Positions 51,397 to 60,135 of a DNA stretch of 64,000 nt are shown here, in pieces. The notes under the pieces were generated by a model. The model ran no database searches, had not been told where the DNA came from, and saw only the letters and a list, made by a program, of their open reading frames with translations. The DNA is taken from contig WRAP01000003.1 of assembly GCA_009780135.1 (NCBI GenBank), positions 41,452 to 105,451 of the forward strand, given 5' to 3'. This stretch comes from Bacillota bacterium (lineage in GTDB: Bacteria; Bacillota; Clostridia; Christensenellales; Pumilibacteraceae). The translations under genes and the position numbers were made by a program. Position 1 is the stretch's first letter; every line of letters begins with the position of its first letter.

Positions 51397-52707
51397 ATGT
51401 GTCTAAAGGAATATTACAAAAAATCGATTTCGATGTTTTCCAATAAGGAAACTTTTTTTTGCGATTGCGGTGAGGATCATTCGCTGGCAACTCAAAAAAT
51501 AATTTTTGAAAGCGGTGCAATAGAAAAAATAGGGGAGTTTTTAAGTAGTATTGCTCCGCCACTTTCTTCGGTTTTAATAATTAGCGACAGCATTATTTAT
51601 GAAAAAACTAATCGAGCTTTTGAGAAAAAAATCGGTAGATTAGGCTATAGGATTAGCTCGTTTACTTTTGAAGGATCTCCGCTAGCGAGTGTGGAAGTGG
51701 CTAACGAGATAGTAATTCCTGAGGATTGTTTGCTTATTATCGGCATTGGCGGCGGTACTATAGCTGACATTTCAAAATATATAGCAAATAAAAAACAGCT
51801 AAAAAGTGTATTTATTTTAACTAGTCCAAATGCGTTGGGGGTGTTATCTCCCACAAGCGTTTTATTTGATAACGGTATAGAAAAACAGTCTAGCGTTATG
51901 CCTTTTAATATTGTGCTTTGTGATACTAATTTTCTTTCATCAGTTCCGTCAGAAGTTTTAGCTTGTAGCTATGGCGAAATTATTAGTAAAGCAATCAGCG
52001 TTTTTGACTATAAAGCTAGCGGTGTTTTAAACGATGAGCATTTTTGCAGTGATATTCACTTGGTAGCGTATAGTATTATAGACGATACGCTTAGAAGTGT
52101 TATGAGTGATAAAGACATTATAAAACTTACCGAAAACTCGCTAAAGCTATCTAGTTTATGTCAGTTAGTTAAAAGCGATAAAATTATAAGTGGTGGCGAA
52201 GTTGCTGTGGCTAGCACGGCACATACTTTAATGCGGTATGAAGAGAGGCAAGCCCGCCTAAAAGGGGAGAGAGAAATTTTGTTGGCAAAAACATTAGCTT
52301 CGCTTTATCAAGGTTTTTTGTCTGCAAAAAGCAATTTTTTTTCGCCTCCGCCTGATAATAACAAGCGTTTAGAATGTATGGAAGAATTTTTAGGTCTAAA
52401 GCAAACCGACACAATAAAGCTTATTAGGCGGATTTTGCCAATAAAAAAATCAAAGCTAGCACAATATATGCTAAATGAATACCGTGATGAGTTGTTACTA
52501 GAGGCTAGCTTAAATACCGCTAGAGTTGCCAAAGGAACTAAGATTTTTAAGCGCTTTTATTTAGATGACGGCTTTTCGTTAGAAGGATTTTTAGATAATA
52601 GTACAGTGGCATTATCGATTGCTTTCGCTCCCGATTTAAGTGATAATTACTTGCTTTTAAGCTATATGAAGGATATGGGACTACTTGACGAATATTTATT
52701 AAAGTAA
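51397..52707 (+). CDS. Glycerol-1-phosphate dehydrogenase-like protein with altered metal ligands
   Basis: A 436-residue protein of the Fe-ADH/DHQS/G1PDH fold. The NAD-binding part is recognisable (IGIGGGTIADISKYIA near 114-129; then TSPNALGVLSPTSVLFDNG). In active G1PDH the metal is held by Asp (GFGD), His (GSEH) and a later His (HG). Here the matching positions read SYGE (near 191), SGGEVAVASTAH (near 265-276) and LKGERE (near 288), so at least two ligands seem replaced. It may be a pseudoenzyme or a changed activity; I am unsure of the exact alignment. I chose ATG 51397 over TTG 51388, which overlaps the -10 box. Confidence 0.7.
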   Translation: MCLKEYYKKSISMFSNKETFFCDCGEDHSLATQKIIFESGAIEKIGEFLSSIAPPLSSVLIISDSIIYEKTNRAFEKKIGRLGYRISSFTFEGSPLASVEVANEIVIPEDCLLIIGIGGGTIADISKYIANKKQLKSVFILTSPNALGVLSPTSVLFDNGIEKQSSVMPFNIVLCDTNFLSSVPSEVLACSYGEIISKAISVFDYKASGVLNDEHFCSDIHLVAYSIIDDTLRSVMSDKDIIKLTENSLKLSSLCQLVKSDKIISGGEVAVASTAHTLMRYEERQARLKGEREILLAKTLASLYQGFLSAKSNFFSPPPDNNKRLECMEEFLGLKQTDTIKLIRRILPIKKSKLAQYMLNEYRDELLLEASLNTARVAKGTKIFKRFYLDDGFSLEGFLDNSTVALSIAFAPDLSDNYLLLSYMKDMGLLDEYLLK

Positions 52708-52797
52708 TAAAGATTTTCTAGCATTAAGAAAAAATGATTGTTGGATTTAATAATAGACGCTATAAAGTAAAAAAAACAAAAAATAATAAAAAAGTGT

Positions 52798-52826
52798 TTG
52801 ACATACTTTTTTAGGTTTGGTATTCT
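52798..52826 (+). promoter_or_regulatory. Promoter of tRNA-Ala
   Basis: TTGACA (52798-52803), 17-base spacer, TATTCT (52821-52826), about 40 bases before the tRNA. Confidence 0.8.
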
Positions 52827-52866
52827 TATTTGGTTGTCCTTGGCGACAATCTTTTTTATTCTTTGC

Positions 52867-52942
52867 GGGGGATTAGCTCAGTTGGTAGAGCACCTGCTTT
52901 GCAAGCAGGGGGTCAGCGGTTCGAGCCCGCTATCCTCCACCA
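52867..52942 (+). tRNA. tRNA-Ala (anticodon TGC)
   Basis: Acceptor GGGGGAT/ATCCTCC, anticodon stem CCTGC/GCAGG with loop TTTGCAA, T arm with GTTCGAGCC, CCA encoded. Its 3' end borders the decayed mobile element, so it is the likely attachment site. Confidence 0.96.
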
Positions 52943-53416
52943 TTCGGTCATAAAACGAACCATTATGACAAGTAAAGTCCGTTATGTTATAGCGGACTTT
53001 TGCTTTTGTGTTATCATAAAGCCATATTTTATTAACAAAGGTTTCGATAAGGTCTTGTCGATTCTTTTCTTCTGTATAATCAAGATGTTTGAAACGCTTA
53101 ACATATCTGCGAAGTTCGGGTAGGGTAGCGTCAAGCAGTCCGCTCTTTTCGATAAGGATTTGTTCTTGTAAGTCTTTTTGCTCAATTTGAACTTGTTCTA
53201 GTTTTTCAAGGAGCAGGTCTGTTCCTTTGCCCGACATAACAGCTGTCAAAAGATTTTCGGTGGCTTTCTTGTTTTCTTCAAATAACTTTTCAAGCCTTAA
53301 TATATTGCCGCTTTTCATTTCTTCTTGTAGCATTTCAAATAAAGCTTTAGAAACATTTTCTATAACTTCGTCATCAAGAAGCTTCAAGATATCATCTATA
53401 ATTGCATCCTCAATAA
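52878..53416 (-). pseudogene. C-terminal remnant of a large serine recombinase
   Basis: About 180 residues of the coiled-coil tail of a resolvase/invertase-type integrase. LIETFVNKIWLYDNTKAKVR is the typical end segment, after Glu/Leu-rich heptads. The catalytic and zinc-ribbon parts are gone: the frame is open up to the copy of the IS-end sequence at 53417. At its 3' end the frame runs through the tRNA-Ala gene in antisense (VEDSGLEPLTPCLQSRCSTN), common where such elements integrate at tRNA genes. Not a working enzyme. Confidence 0.8.
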
Positions 53417-53444
53417 TGGATTATACCTAAATATTTGGACAAAT
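53417..53444. repeat. 28-bp IS-end sequence, copy 1
   Basis: TGGATTATACCTAAATATTT followed by GGACAAAT, identical and in the same orientation as 54203-54230. These look like the same terminal repeat of an IS3-type element rather than a normal inverted pair. Confidence 0.85.
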
Positions 53445-53468
53445 GTTACGAAACAAAGTATCAGATGG

Positions 53469-54202
53469 TTAATACAAACAGCTGTTGGGGGTACCCCCAA
53501 CAGCTGTTTGTATTTCGGGGCATGAATTTTTGTTGTTTGAAAAGTTTAATTGTGACCAATACAAGAGTTCCTTTTTATTAGGACTTAAGAATCCACAAGC
53601 AGAATGTTTTTTTCTTGTGTTGTAATAGCCGCTAATATATTCAAATAGGCTGGCATACATTTGTTCCTTTGTAGCGTAGTGGCGGCGATAAACTTCGTTA
53701 CGCTTAAGAAACTTAAAGAATGCTTCAACGACAGCGTTGTCAAACGGGCAACCTTTTTTTGAGTAAGATGCAACCGTGTTGTATTCATCAAAAAGTTTAC
53801 GTGTTTCATCTGCCGTATATTGACTGCCTCTGTCCATGTGGAAAATTACATTTTGCGGGCAACCACGAGAACGATATGCAGCTTTGATTGTGTTACGCAC
53901 AAGCTCTCCATCAATTTTAGAAGAAATTTTGTAAGCAATAATTTTTCTGGCAAATAAGTCCATAACGACACAAAGATAATACCAACGGTTTTCAGCCCAA
54001 ATGTAAGTGATGTCGGATATCCATTTTTGATTCGGGTATTCTGCATCAAAGCATCTATCTAGGATATTTGGTAAAATTTCATCGTTGATTGGTGTCTTTT
54101 TAGGCTTAGGCGGCTTAACAGTAGACATTTTCGGCAAATTTAGTTTATTCATAAGGCGGACAACTCTACCAACGCTTATGAAAATGCCATATTCTTCTAA
54201 CT
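53469..54202 (-). pseudogene. Truncated IS3-family OrfB transposase
   Basis: About 243 codons of a DDE transposase. All three acidic residues are visible (WISDITYIW, FHMDRGSQYT, DNAVVEAFFKFLKR), and the fragment ends near HSACGFLSPNKKE plus a tail encoded by the palindrome at 53471. Upstream of ATG 54152 the frame stays open (LEEYGIFISVGRVVRL, family-like) but meets the 28-bp IS-end at 54203 without a start or orfA. The 5' part is therefore lost and the element cannot move by itself. Confidence 0.85.
53471..53514. terminator. Perfect 44-bp palindrome at the transposase 3' end
   Basis: AATACAAACAGCTGTTGGGG with its exact complement, centred on GGTACC. It overlaps the last transposase codons. 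Probably the terminator or an anti-readthrough structure of the IS. Confidence 0.75.
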
Positions 54203-54230
54203 TGGATTATACCTAAATATTTGGACAAAT
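54203..54230. repeat. 28-bp IS-end sequence, copy 2
   Basis: Identical to 53417-53444, same orientation; interrupts the 5' part of the transposase frame. Confidence 0.85.
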
Positions 54231-54311
54231 ATAATAATAGGTGCAATGCTTGTTTTTTATATGCAAAATCAGATAAGAAACAACAAGATAATAAGAAAAG
54301 TAGTTGATTAA
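54231..54311 (+). pseudogene. 3' scrap of a membrane-protein gene cut by the IS
   Basis: From the IS boundary a frame reads IIIGAMLVFYMQNQIRNNKI and ends TAA at 54309-54311: a hydrophobic helix plus basic tail without a start. It looks like the end of a gene whose front was removed when the element inserted or deleted. Confidence 0.45.
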
Positions 54312-54397
54312 AATACAAATGAAGAATATAATAAAATAAACTCGTACAAAAGTGCGTTCAAGGATTTGAAACACCTTTTGTAGTGGATAACAAAATT

Positions 54398-55300
54398 ATG
54401 AGAAGAATATTTAGAAAAGTAATTATACTTGGAACAGCAGTTGTAATGCTGTTTTCTATTTTTACATTTGTGGGTTGTAGCCAGCCACGCAAGGTATATG
54501 GTGATGTGTTTATTTATTATATACTCAACCGTAATGAAATTGCTCTTGTAGGGGTGCAACCTAGCGCAAAGCCCGATGACGGGATATTTAGAATACCTGC
54601 CGAAGTAAACGGACGGCGGGTGGTATCGTTTGCACATATGACATCGGGTGCGTGGGGCACTTTTGGCACATTTTTTTCTATTCCGTTTTTTGCACGAAAA
54701 ACGATTGTAGAGGCGGGTATTCCTTTAAGTGCTAGAGCTATAGGGAGCTTTAGGGGGATTATAGAGTTTGAGTGTCCAAATGCAGAAAATATGACTTTTC
54801 CTGAAACTAGAAGATTGTTTATTGTTCCGGATGGCAGTATAGAAAATTATCGAGCGGCTATCCGTAGACAACCGGAACTTGCGGAGCGTCTATTTGGCGC
54901 ACATGCAATTCAAGAACGCTCCAGTATGCAGGACTGGTATGTAGATGGAAGTGGTATATTACTAGGTTATTTTGGCATGGAAACCGAGCATTTAGTTTTG
55001 CCTAATCATATTCGTGAAATTAGGGGGTTTTCTTTTAATGGAGTAAGAGAACCGGGTCCTACAACATTGATTTTGAACGAAGGGTTAGAAAGAATAGGGT
55101 ATAGATCTTTATGGTTTACGGGTGGTTTATCTGAAATACGCATACCTCAGTCAGTTCACTATATTGAACTTAGTATGAATTTTGAAGGAACTGGAACTGC
55201 GGGAATAACAGCTGGTAGAATTTATATTTACCGTAACACAGAAATAAATTATTCGCTTTTCGTTTCATTTTTTATGGAGCGTGTAATATTTTATGATTAA
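54398..55300 (+). CDS. BspA-like (LRR_5) lipoprotein
   Basis: A 300-residue lipoprotein with a basic n-region (MRRIFRKV), hydrophobic core and lipobox FTFVGC. Leucine-rich BspA-type units occur in the C-terminal half (HLVLPNHIREIRGFSFNGV, LILNEGLERIGYRSL, EIRIPQSVHYIEL). The segment LVGVQPSAKPDDG (about 50-62) is encoded by a TGTAGGGG palindrome copy. BspA-like proteins are surface adhesins or binding proteins. GTG 54383 is a possible longer start; no Shine-Dalgarno for either. It precedes the large BspA protein by 33 bases, a likely operon. Confidence 0.8.
   Translation: MRRIFRKVIILGTAVVMLFSIFTFVGCSQPRKVYGDVFIYYILNRNEIALVGVQPSAKPDDGIFRIPAEVNGRRVVSFAHMTSGAWGTFGTFFSIPFFARKTIVEAGIPLSARAIGSFRGIIEFECPNAENMTFPETRRLFIVPDGSIENYRAAIRRQPELAERLFGAHAIQERSSMQDWYVDGSGILLGYFGMETEHLVLPNHIREIRGFSFNGVREPGPTTLILNEGLERIGYRSLWFTGGLSEIRIPQSVHYIELSMNFEGTGTAGITAGRIYIYRNTEINYSLFVSFFMERVIFYD
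54547..54575 (+). repeat. Palindromic repeat inside the lipoprotein frame
   Basis: TGTAGGGGTGCAACCTAGCG followed by CAAAGCCCG; same 5' signature and CCCG end as the units at 16185 and 17060. Weakly palindromic, so a degenerate copy. Confidence 0.45.
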
Positions 55301-55333
55301 AAATACAATTCAAACAATAAGGATTAAAAACAA

Positions 55334-58300
55334 ATGAAAACAACAAATATAAAAACGAACAGAAGAACAAAAATAATCACAAAAATTGCTATAGCAATAC
55401 TTATGGCATTATTATTGGCTAGTAGCGTACTGCTAATACAGGCGAATCGTATACGAGAAAGCGTAAATGGTAGTCAGTACTTGGTGCAACTACCGCCTAC
55501 TTTTGAGCATACACGCTATCGTGCAAATGCCACTTCATTTAACCAGTTTGCAAATCTAAACTTTCAAATTAATAGTAATAATTTTGGATACATAAACGGT
55601 AGTGCAATCGGCAACTTGGTAGACCCTAGATACGGTGTTACTCTACAGCATCAAGCAAACGCTATTCGTCGTAATAGACGAAGTAACGGAACTATTAGCG
55701 GACCCGCTATAGCAGAGCGACCTAATATAACCGTTATGGTTTATGGTCAGGGCGGTACGGTAAGTCATTGGAGTAATAATGGCAATGCCGATATGACGAT
55801 AAATAGTCAAGCTATAAATCTATGTGATAACGATGATTGTGCCCATCACAATGGTGGAGCTTGTGAAGTAAACGACTCTTTTAGATTTGCAGGTAATTCT
55901 CGGTCTATGATAGAGATATTAAGAGAAGAAGCGGGAGGACCTCAGATGTCAAGAGTATATATAGCTAGGTCTAATATATTAACCAGCTTCGCTAATCCAT
56001 ATTGCGAATTTGCCGGAGATAGAAACAACGCCAGAAGAAATGTTTTTCAATGGGATTATAGTAATTTTAGAGTGGAATTGAATACTCCAATTGAGGGTGA
56101 ACACCAACCACTTCTTGCCCTTTATCAATTAGGAATTGACGCACTTTCCTATGAACAATATAATCCAAACTATCTGTTTGGTGATAGAAGTGGTCTTCCT
56201 AATCATCACCGTATGAGAACACATGTTCGCAATCGAGTTCAAAACCCCAACCTACATAACATTATTATTTTTGATACCGATGACAATCAGCAATATCACG
56301 AGTATGTATATAATCAGTTGGCGGCAATGCTTATACAAATCTCTTACGACTACCTGCGTCAAATAGGACAAGTTCCTAAGTTTAATTTTGTAACGCACTC
56401 GACAGGCGGTAACTGGGCTAAGATGTTTGCCAATCGCTTTCCGTTAAATGTAGCACAGCTTATTACACTTGATGCTCCGTTTAGAGGTACGGAGCTAGGT
56501 AGATTGTTATACGAAGTTTATCCGCTTCCTCGTACAGGGCTATTAGGTATTCCTTTTAGAAATGCAATGCGTCCTCTTGTAAGAATGGTTACTGTGCCTA
56601 GCGGTTTTAATAATATAGATAATAGACGAAACGATAGTCGTAAAAGAACTTTACAGTATCAATGGTTTAATGCAACGGCGGTAAACCCAAGCTTATTACT
56701 TACGGCTGTATCTACTAATACGCATATAGACTATGTATTTGATATGGTAGGGGTTGATTATCTTAGAGCTTTATCTTATATTTCTTTAGGTTTATCACTT
56801 GCATTACCTGCTTTATTGATAGCTGCTAGCATACCGATAATTGGACCTATCTTAATAACATTATTACCTACACTTATAATTTTAGGAGCTATTGAATTAA
56901 GTCTTTTGACTCGTGCTTTAGAGCCAATAATTAGCTATTTTACCAACAATATGAGTGGTAATGTTATTCAAGATAGCATCTTTATTGGGGAATTCTCGGC
57001 TCGGGCAGATGGTTCTAGAAATGTAAGAAGACCTCCTCCGATATTGTATCAAAATAATAGTGCTAGCTTTGGTAGGAAAGTAGATAATTTAGCAAACCCT
57101 CATAATGTAATTGCTCATGACAGTAGAGCCCATGATATAATAACAAATTACATAGATATGGGGCGTGATTTTTATGTTAGAAATGATTTTAATCACGGGT
57201 TAGAAATTATGGGAGTAAGAGCAAAAGCATCTATTCCTATGGCGGGTAGAGTAGAAGTTCCGTCTACTATAAATGGTCAAACTGTGAGTCGTATATCGGA
57301 TAGAGTTTTTTATAATTACCCTCATATCATGGAGCTTTTTGTGCCTGCTTCTGTTAGGACTATTGGTAATAATGCGTTTAGAGAGCATGTGTTGTTAGAA
57401 TGGGAAAATAATTTCATGTTTTTAGAGAATACCTTTTTGCAAGTTTTAAGGCAAAGAGGACACTTTAGTATACCTGCTAGGGTTGCGGGTCGAGAAATTA
57501 GATATATAGCGAGTTCAGCTTTTAAGGATAGCAATGTTAGTAGTGTTTTTATTCCGGACACCGTTGTAAGTATAGGAAGTGATGCTTTTTATAATTCCGC
57601 TATTTGGAACAATACTCCCATTGGTCAAGCTGTAATTGTAGGTAATTGGATAGTAGGTGTTAGACTTGTTATAGGGCAAAGCAGTATTGTATTACCTGCC
57701 CGTGCAGGCTTTGTTGCAGATGATGTATTTCCAAGAGGATTGACAATTTTTACTAATAGTCCTAATCAACTAAATATAGTTGGTATTCCGTCTTATGTTG
57801 AGGTTATAACAGACTCTGTATTATCGTCTAGTTTATCCTTTGTGGAGTCCATATCGGCTGATTCAGTATCTAGTGACAGTGGCATTCCCTTTAGGCTAGG
57901 CAATTATTTTTGTCATTGGGAACAGGTTGGTAATCGTTGGTATGCTAGATGGTATACTAATGAACCTCCACTACCGCCACCATTACCACCGTCACTTGAC
58001 GAAGAGGAAAAATATTGGATGTTTGAAAAACATACTCCCTTTAGAGTTGAGGGTAATGCACTTATTATACGAAACGGTGTTGGGGATATAGCTCCTTGTT
58101 GGTATAATCCTAACGCTATCAATTTATGGGGTTATTCTGTGGATATATCTGAGATACGGACTATCATAATCCCATCTAGTGTTTCAATTATATGGTGCGA
58201 GGCTTTTAGGGGTTCACGCTTAGAGGTAATAATTTTCTTAGAGGGTAGTAATTTATTTTCTATTGGCTCATATGCTTTTGCAGAGACTAATTATTTGCAA

Positions 58301-59620
58301 GCAATTACAATTCCTTCTAGCGTAACACAGATAAACTGCTATGCTTTTCATAGGTCGGCTGTGCGTTTTATATATGTAGAAGGTGAGTATGTGTCGTTTA
58401 GTAATTTGGGAATTATGTCAAATAATCCTATAGTTATTTTGCAAACGCATCAACAAGCTGCATTATTAAGACAAACCAATAATTGGATACAGCTTTGGCA
58501 GATTCAGGTATTGTCTAGCACTTTGCCGTTTGTTTTAATAACTGATACCTGTGTTTATGAAAATGTTACTTTGGCTAGATTGATAGAAGATTATCAGTTT
58601 ACAAATGTTATTTCGTTTAGTGCTGGATATTTTTGGCATAACTTTAATCCTGGTAATAGAGATTTTCAAGATTTGATAATTTACTATCTTAGTAATTTTA
58701 AGCCGGTGTTTTTTGTTCAGTCATATGAAATGAAAGAAGTAATATTTCATTTGCGAGAGGCACTTGATTTGCAAAATATATTCATCTATATGGATTTTAA
58801 GTATGGTAGCGGTATCGCTTTTCCTAGAGGAGTGTATATTGTCAGACCGCCTATGTATCATACTGGAGTGCAAAAGGCACTTGAATTTTTAGCGGGCTTA
58901 TGTGATTACGAATATTATCAACATCTTACAGCGTTATTTATTATTCCGAATTGCCCATATTTGCGTTATGGAATAAAAAGCACTATGATTTATCATGGTT
59001 GGCATTACGAATATAATGTGTATTGGTCTGTTAAAACTTTTAGAATATTACAATCGTGTTGTTTGGACTTGCCTGTAGAGGCATTGCTTTATTTGATATT
59101 AGATGATTTTTCTCGTTTCTGGGAGATATTAGGTTATCATTATTGTTTCTCTACAATAAAAATGTGCTGTTGGGATTTTATAGATTCGCTATCTAATAAT
59201 GCTCCGAATTTTCCATTCCCGATTACTTTCAACCACGATGAGATTAACCATGTAGTAGTTTTTGGGTTAGAAGATTTAAGTTTCATTTCTAATCATCAAG
59301 ACTTATTTCATCTTAAAACTACTAATGGCAGAACAATAGATTATTTTCATTTCTTTATTCAGCACACACCAATAGAAAATCACCACTTCTTAGCGAGGAA
59401 ACTTTTATTATTTTATAATGTGTATTTTAGTGAGTATGCAAGTTTAAACGGATGGGCATCAGGTTTATTAAATCAGATGGAATTATATTTATATTTTCAT
59501 TATTACTTTGAACATTGTTGTGGTTCGTATTATGAAAGTCGTTACTTAGTTGGTTTTTTTAACCCTACAAAATTATTATACTTTAGGATATGGACTAACC
59601 CTTGCTGTTGCGATATGTGA
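55334..59620 (+). CDS. Large lipase-like/BspA surface protein
   Basis: A 1428-residue exported protein. Signal or anchor helix at about 15-38. An alpha/beta-hydrolase domain (about 130-460) has nucleophile elbow FVTHSTGGNWAK (Ser about 355) and LDAPFRGTELG, lipase-like. A hydrophobic hairpin follows (about 474-530). BspA-type leucine-rich repeats are at about 630-780 and 920-1030 (VPASVRTIGNNAF, IPDTVVSIGSDAF, IPSSVSIIWCEAFRG), separated by a Pro-rich linker (PPLPPPLPPSLDEEEK). The last 350 residues are aromatic-rich and unrecognised, ending FRIWTNPCCCDM before TGA. No sortase motif. Fusion of an esterase domain to binding repeats suggests action on a host or dietary lipid or ester. Confidence 0.8.
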   Translation: MKTTNIKTNRRTKIITKIAIAILMALLLASSVLLIQANRIRESVNGSQYLVQLPPTFEHTRYRANATSFNQFANLNFQINSNNFGYINGSAIGNLVDPRYGVTLQHQANAIRRNRRSNGTISGPAIAERPNITVMVYGQGGTVSHWSNNGNADMTINSQAINLCDNDDCAHHNGGACEVNDSFRFAGNSRSMIEILREEAGGPQMSRVYIARSNILTSFANPYCEFAGDRNNARRNVFQWDYSNFRVELNTPIEGEHQPLLALYQLGIDALSYEQYNPNYLFGDRSGLPNHHRMRTHVRNRVQNPNLHNIIIFDTDDNQQYHEYVYNQLAAMLIQISYDYLRQIGQVPKFNFVTHSTGGNWAKMFANRFPLNVAQLITLDAPFRGTELGRLLYEVYPLPRTGLLGIPFRNAMRPLVRMVTVPSGFNNIDNRRNDSRKRTLQYQWFNATAVNPSLLLTAVSTNTHIDYVFDMVGVDYLRALSYISLGLSLALPALLIAASIPIIGPILITLLPTLIILGAIELSLLTRALEPIISYFTNNMSGNVIQDSIFIGEFSARADGSRNVRRPPPILYQNNSASFGRKVDNLANPHNVIAHDSRAHDIITNYIDMGRDFYVRNDFNHGLEIMGVRAKASIPMAGRVEVPSTINGQTVSRISDRVFYNYPHIMELFVPASVRTIGNNAFREHVLLEWENNFMFLENTFLQVLRQRGHFSIPARVAGREIRYIASSAFKDSNVSSVFIPDTVVSIGSDAFYNSAIWNNTPIGQAVIVGNWIVGVRLVIGQSSIVLPARAGFVADDVFPRGLTIFTNSPNQLNIVGIPSYVEVITDSVLSSSLSFVESISADSVSSDSGIPFRLGNYFCHWEQVGNRWYARWYTNEPPLPPPLPPSLDEEEKYWMFEKHTPFRVEGNALIIRNGVGDIAPCWYNPNAINLWGYSVDISEIRTIIIPSSVSIIWCEAFRGSRLEVIIFLEGSNLFSIGSYAFAETNYLQAITIPSSVTQINCYAFHRSAVRFIYVEGEYVSFSNLGIMSNNPIVILQTHQQAALLRQTNNWIQLWQIQVLSSTLPFVLITDTCVYENVTLARLIEDYQFTNVISFSAGYFWHNFNPGNRDFQDLIIYYLSNFKPVFFVQSYEMKEVIFHLREALDLQNIFIYMDFKYGSGIAFPRGVYIVRPPMYHTGVQKALEFLAGLCDYEYYQHLTALFIIPNCPYLRYGIKSTMIYHGWHYEYNVYWSVKTFRILQSCCLDLPVEALLYLILDDFSRFWEILGYHYCFSTIKMCCWDFIDSLSNNAPNFPFPITFNHDEINHVVVFGLEDLSFISNHQDLFHLKTTNGRTIDYFHFFIQHTPIENHHFLARKLLLFYNVYFSEYASLNGWASGLLNQMELYLYFHYYFEHCCGSYYESRYLVGFFNPTKLLYFRIWTNPCCCDM

Positions 59621-60061
59621 CAATAAACGATAACATTTTCTAAAAAATCAGCTCTGTGTTTTTTGCACAGGTTTTTCGGAGAGCCTGTGCCTCTTATCGT
59701 AATAGCATTGATAAAAAGTGATTCAGAATGCGGGTAAACTAGGTTAAAAAGATAAGCAGGATAAGGGTGTGAATCACTTCGTGCTCTACACCCCATAAGA
59801 GAACAACGAGGATACCTCGTTTTCATTCTGAATTTAGGTTTTTGATTGATATACAAAGGGAGAAGTTATCTGTTAGCAAGTATATATTCTGCTTAGGGAT
59901 TATAAATTAAATTTTTAATAATTAGAATCATTGTTTTCATAAATATTTTATAAAGCATAAATTTTACCGAAATTTTTCTCTTAGAGATTTGTTTCGGATT
60001 TTTAAATTATTTAATAAAATTGATAAGTTGTCATAACTTGTACAATATTATTGAAAAAAAG
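59621..60061. other. Intergenic region with inverted repeats
   Basis: 441 bases with no gene I support. It holds GCACAGG / CCTGTGC (about 59667-59692, terminator-like for the surface protein), AAGTGATTC / GAATCACTT (about 59716-59780), TCAGAATG / CATTCTGA (about 59724-59830) and AACGAGG-ATA-CCTCGTT (about 59803-59820). The nested pairing of the last three suggests one decayed palindromic element of about 115 bases. Confidence 0.5.
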
Positions 60062-60090
60062 TTGTGTTATTTAAAATTATATGCTATAAT
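60062..60090 (+). promoter_or_regulatory. Sigma-A promoter of the NTPase gene
   Basis: TTGTGT (60062-60067), 17-base spacer, TATAAT (60085-60090). The predicted start puts the 28-bp shared sequence (60102-60129) at about +5 to +33 of the mRNA. Confidence 0.65.
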
Positions 60091-60101
60091 TTAACTGTCC
60101 T

Positions 60102-60129
60102 AATAAAGGATAATACACAATTATCTAAC
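60102..60129 (+). repeat. 28-bp shared leader sequence, copy 1
   Basis: Begins AATAAAGGATAAT and contains the dyad GATAAT-ACACA-ATTATC. It is an exact inverted match of 63727-63754, which leads the opposite transcription unit. Possible operator or RNA control element, or terminal repeats of a small module. Confidence 0.9.
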
Positions 60130-60135
60130 ATAAAA

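Larger units (their letters stand above)
53417..54230 (-). mobile_element. Decayed IS3/IS150-type insertion sequence
   Basis: An 814-base block bounded by the 28-bp end sequence in direct orientation. It contains the 3' part of a transposase gene and a palindromic terminator. orfA and the start of orfB are absent. The direct rather than inverted ends suggest deletion or recombination between tandem or nested copies. Confidence 0.75.

Noticed and set aside
52878..52942. Protein-coding reading across tRNA-Ala on the minus strand
   Set aside because: It is the run-out of a truncated recombinase frame through a tRNA gene in antisense, a known annotation artefact.
6262..59620. Possible recoding of TGA, suggested by its rarity and by the odd release factor
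   Set aside because: TGA ends at least three clear genes (6262-6264 minus, 21979-21981, 59618-59620) and does not occur inside conserved frames.
59542..59856. 104-codon minus-strand frame after the large surface protein
   Set aside because: Overlaps the end of the surface-protein gene and the inverted-repeat region; no start signal, composition not protein-like.
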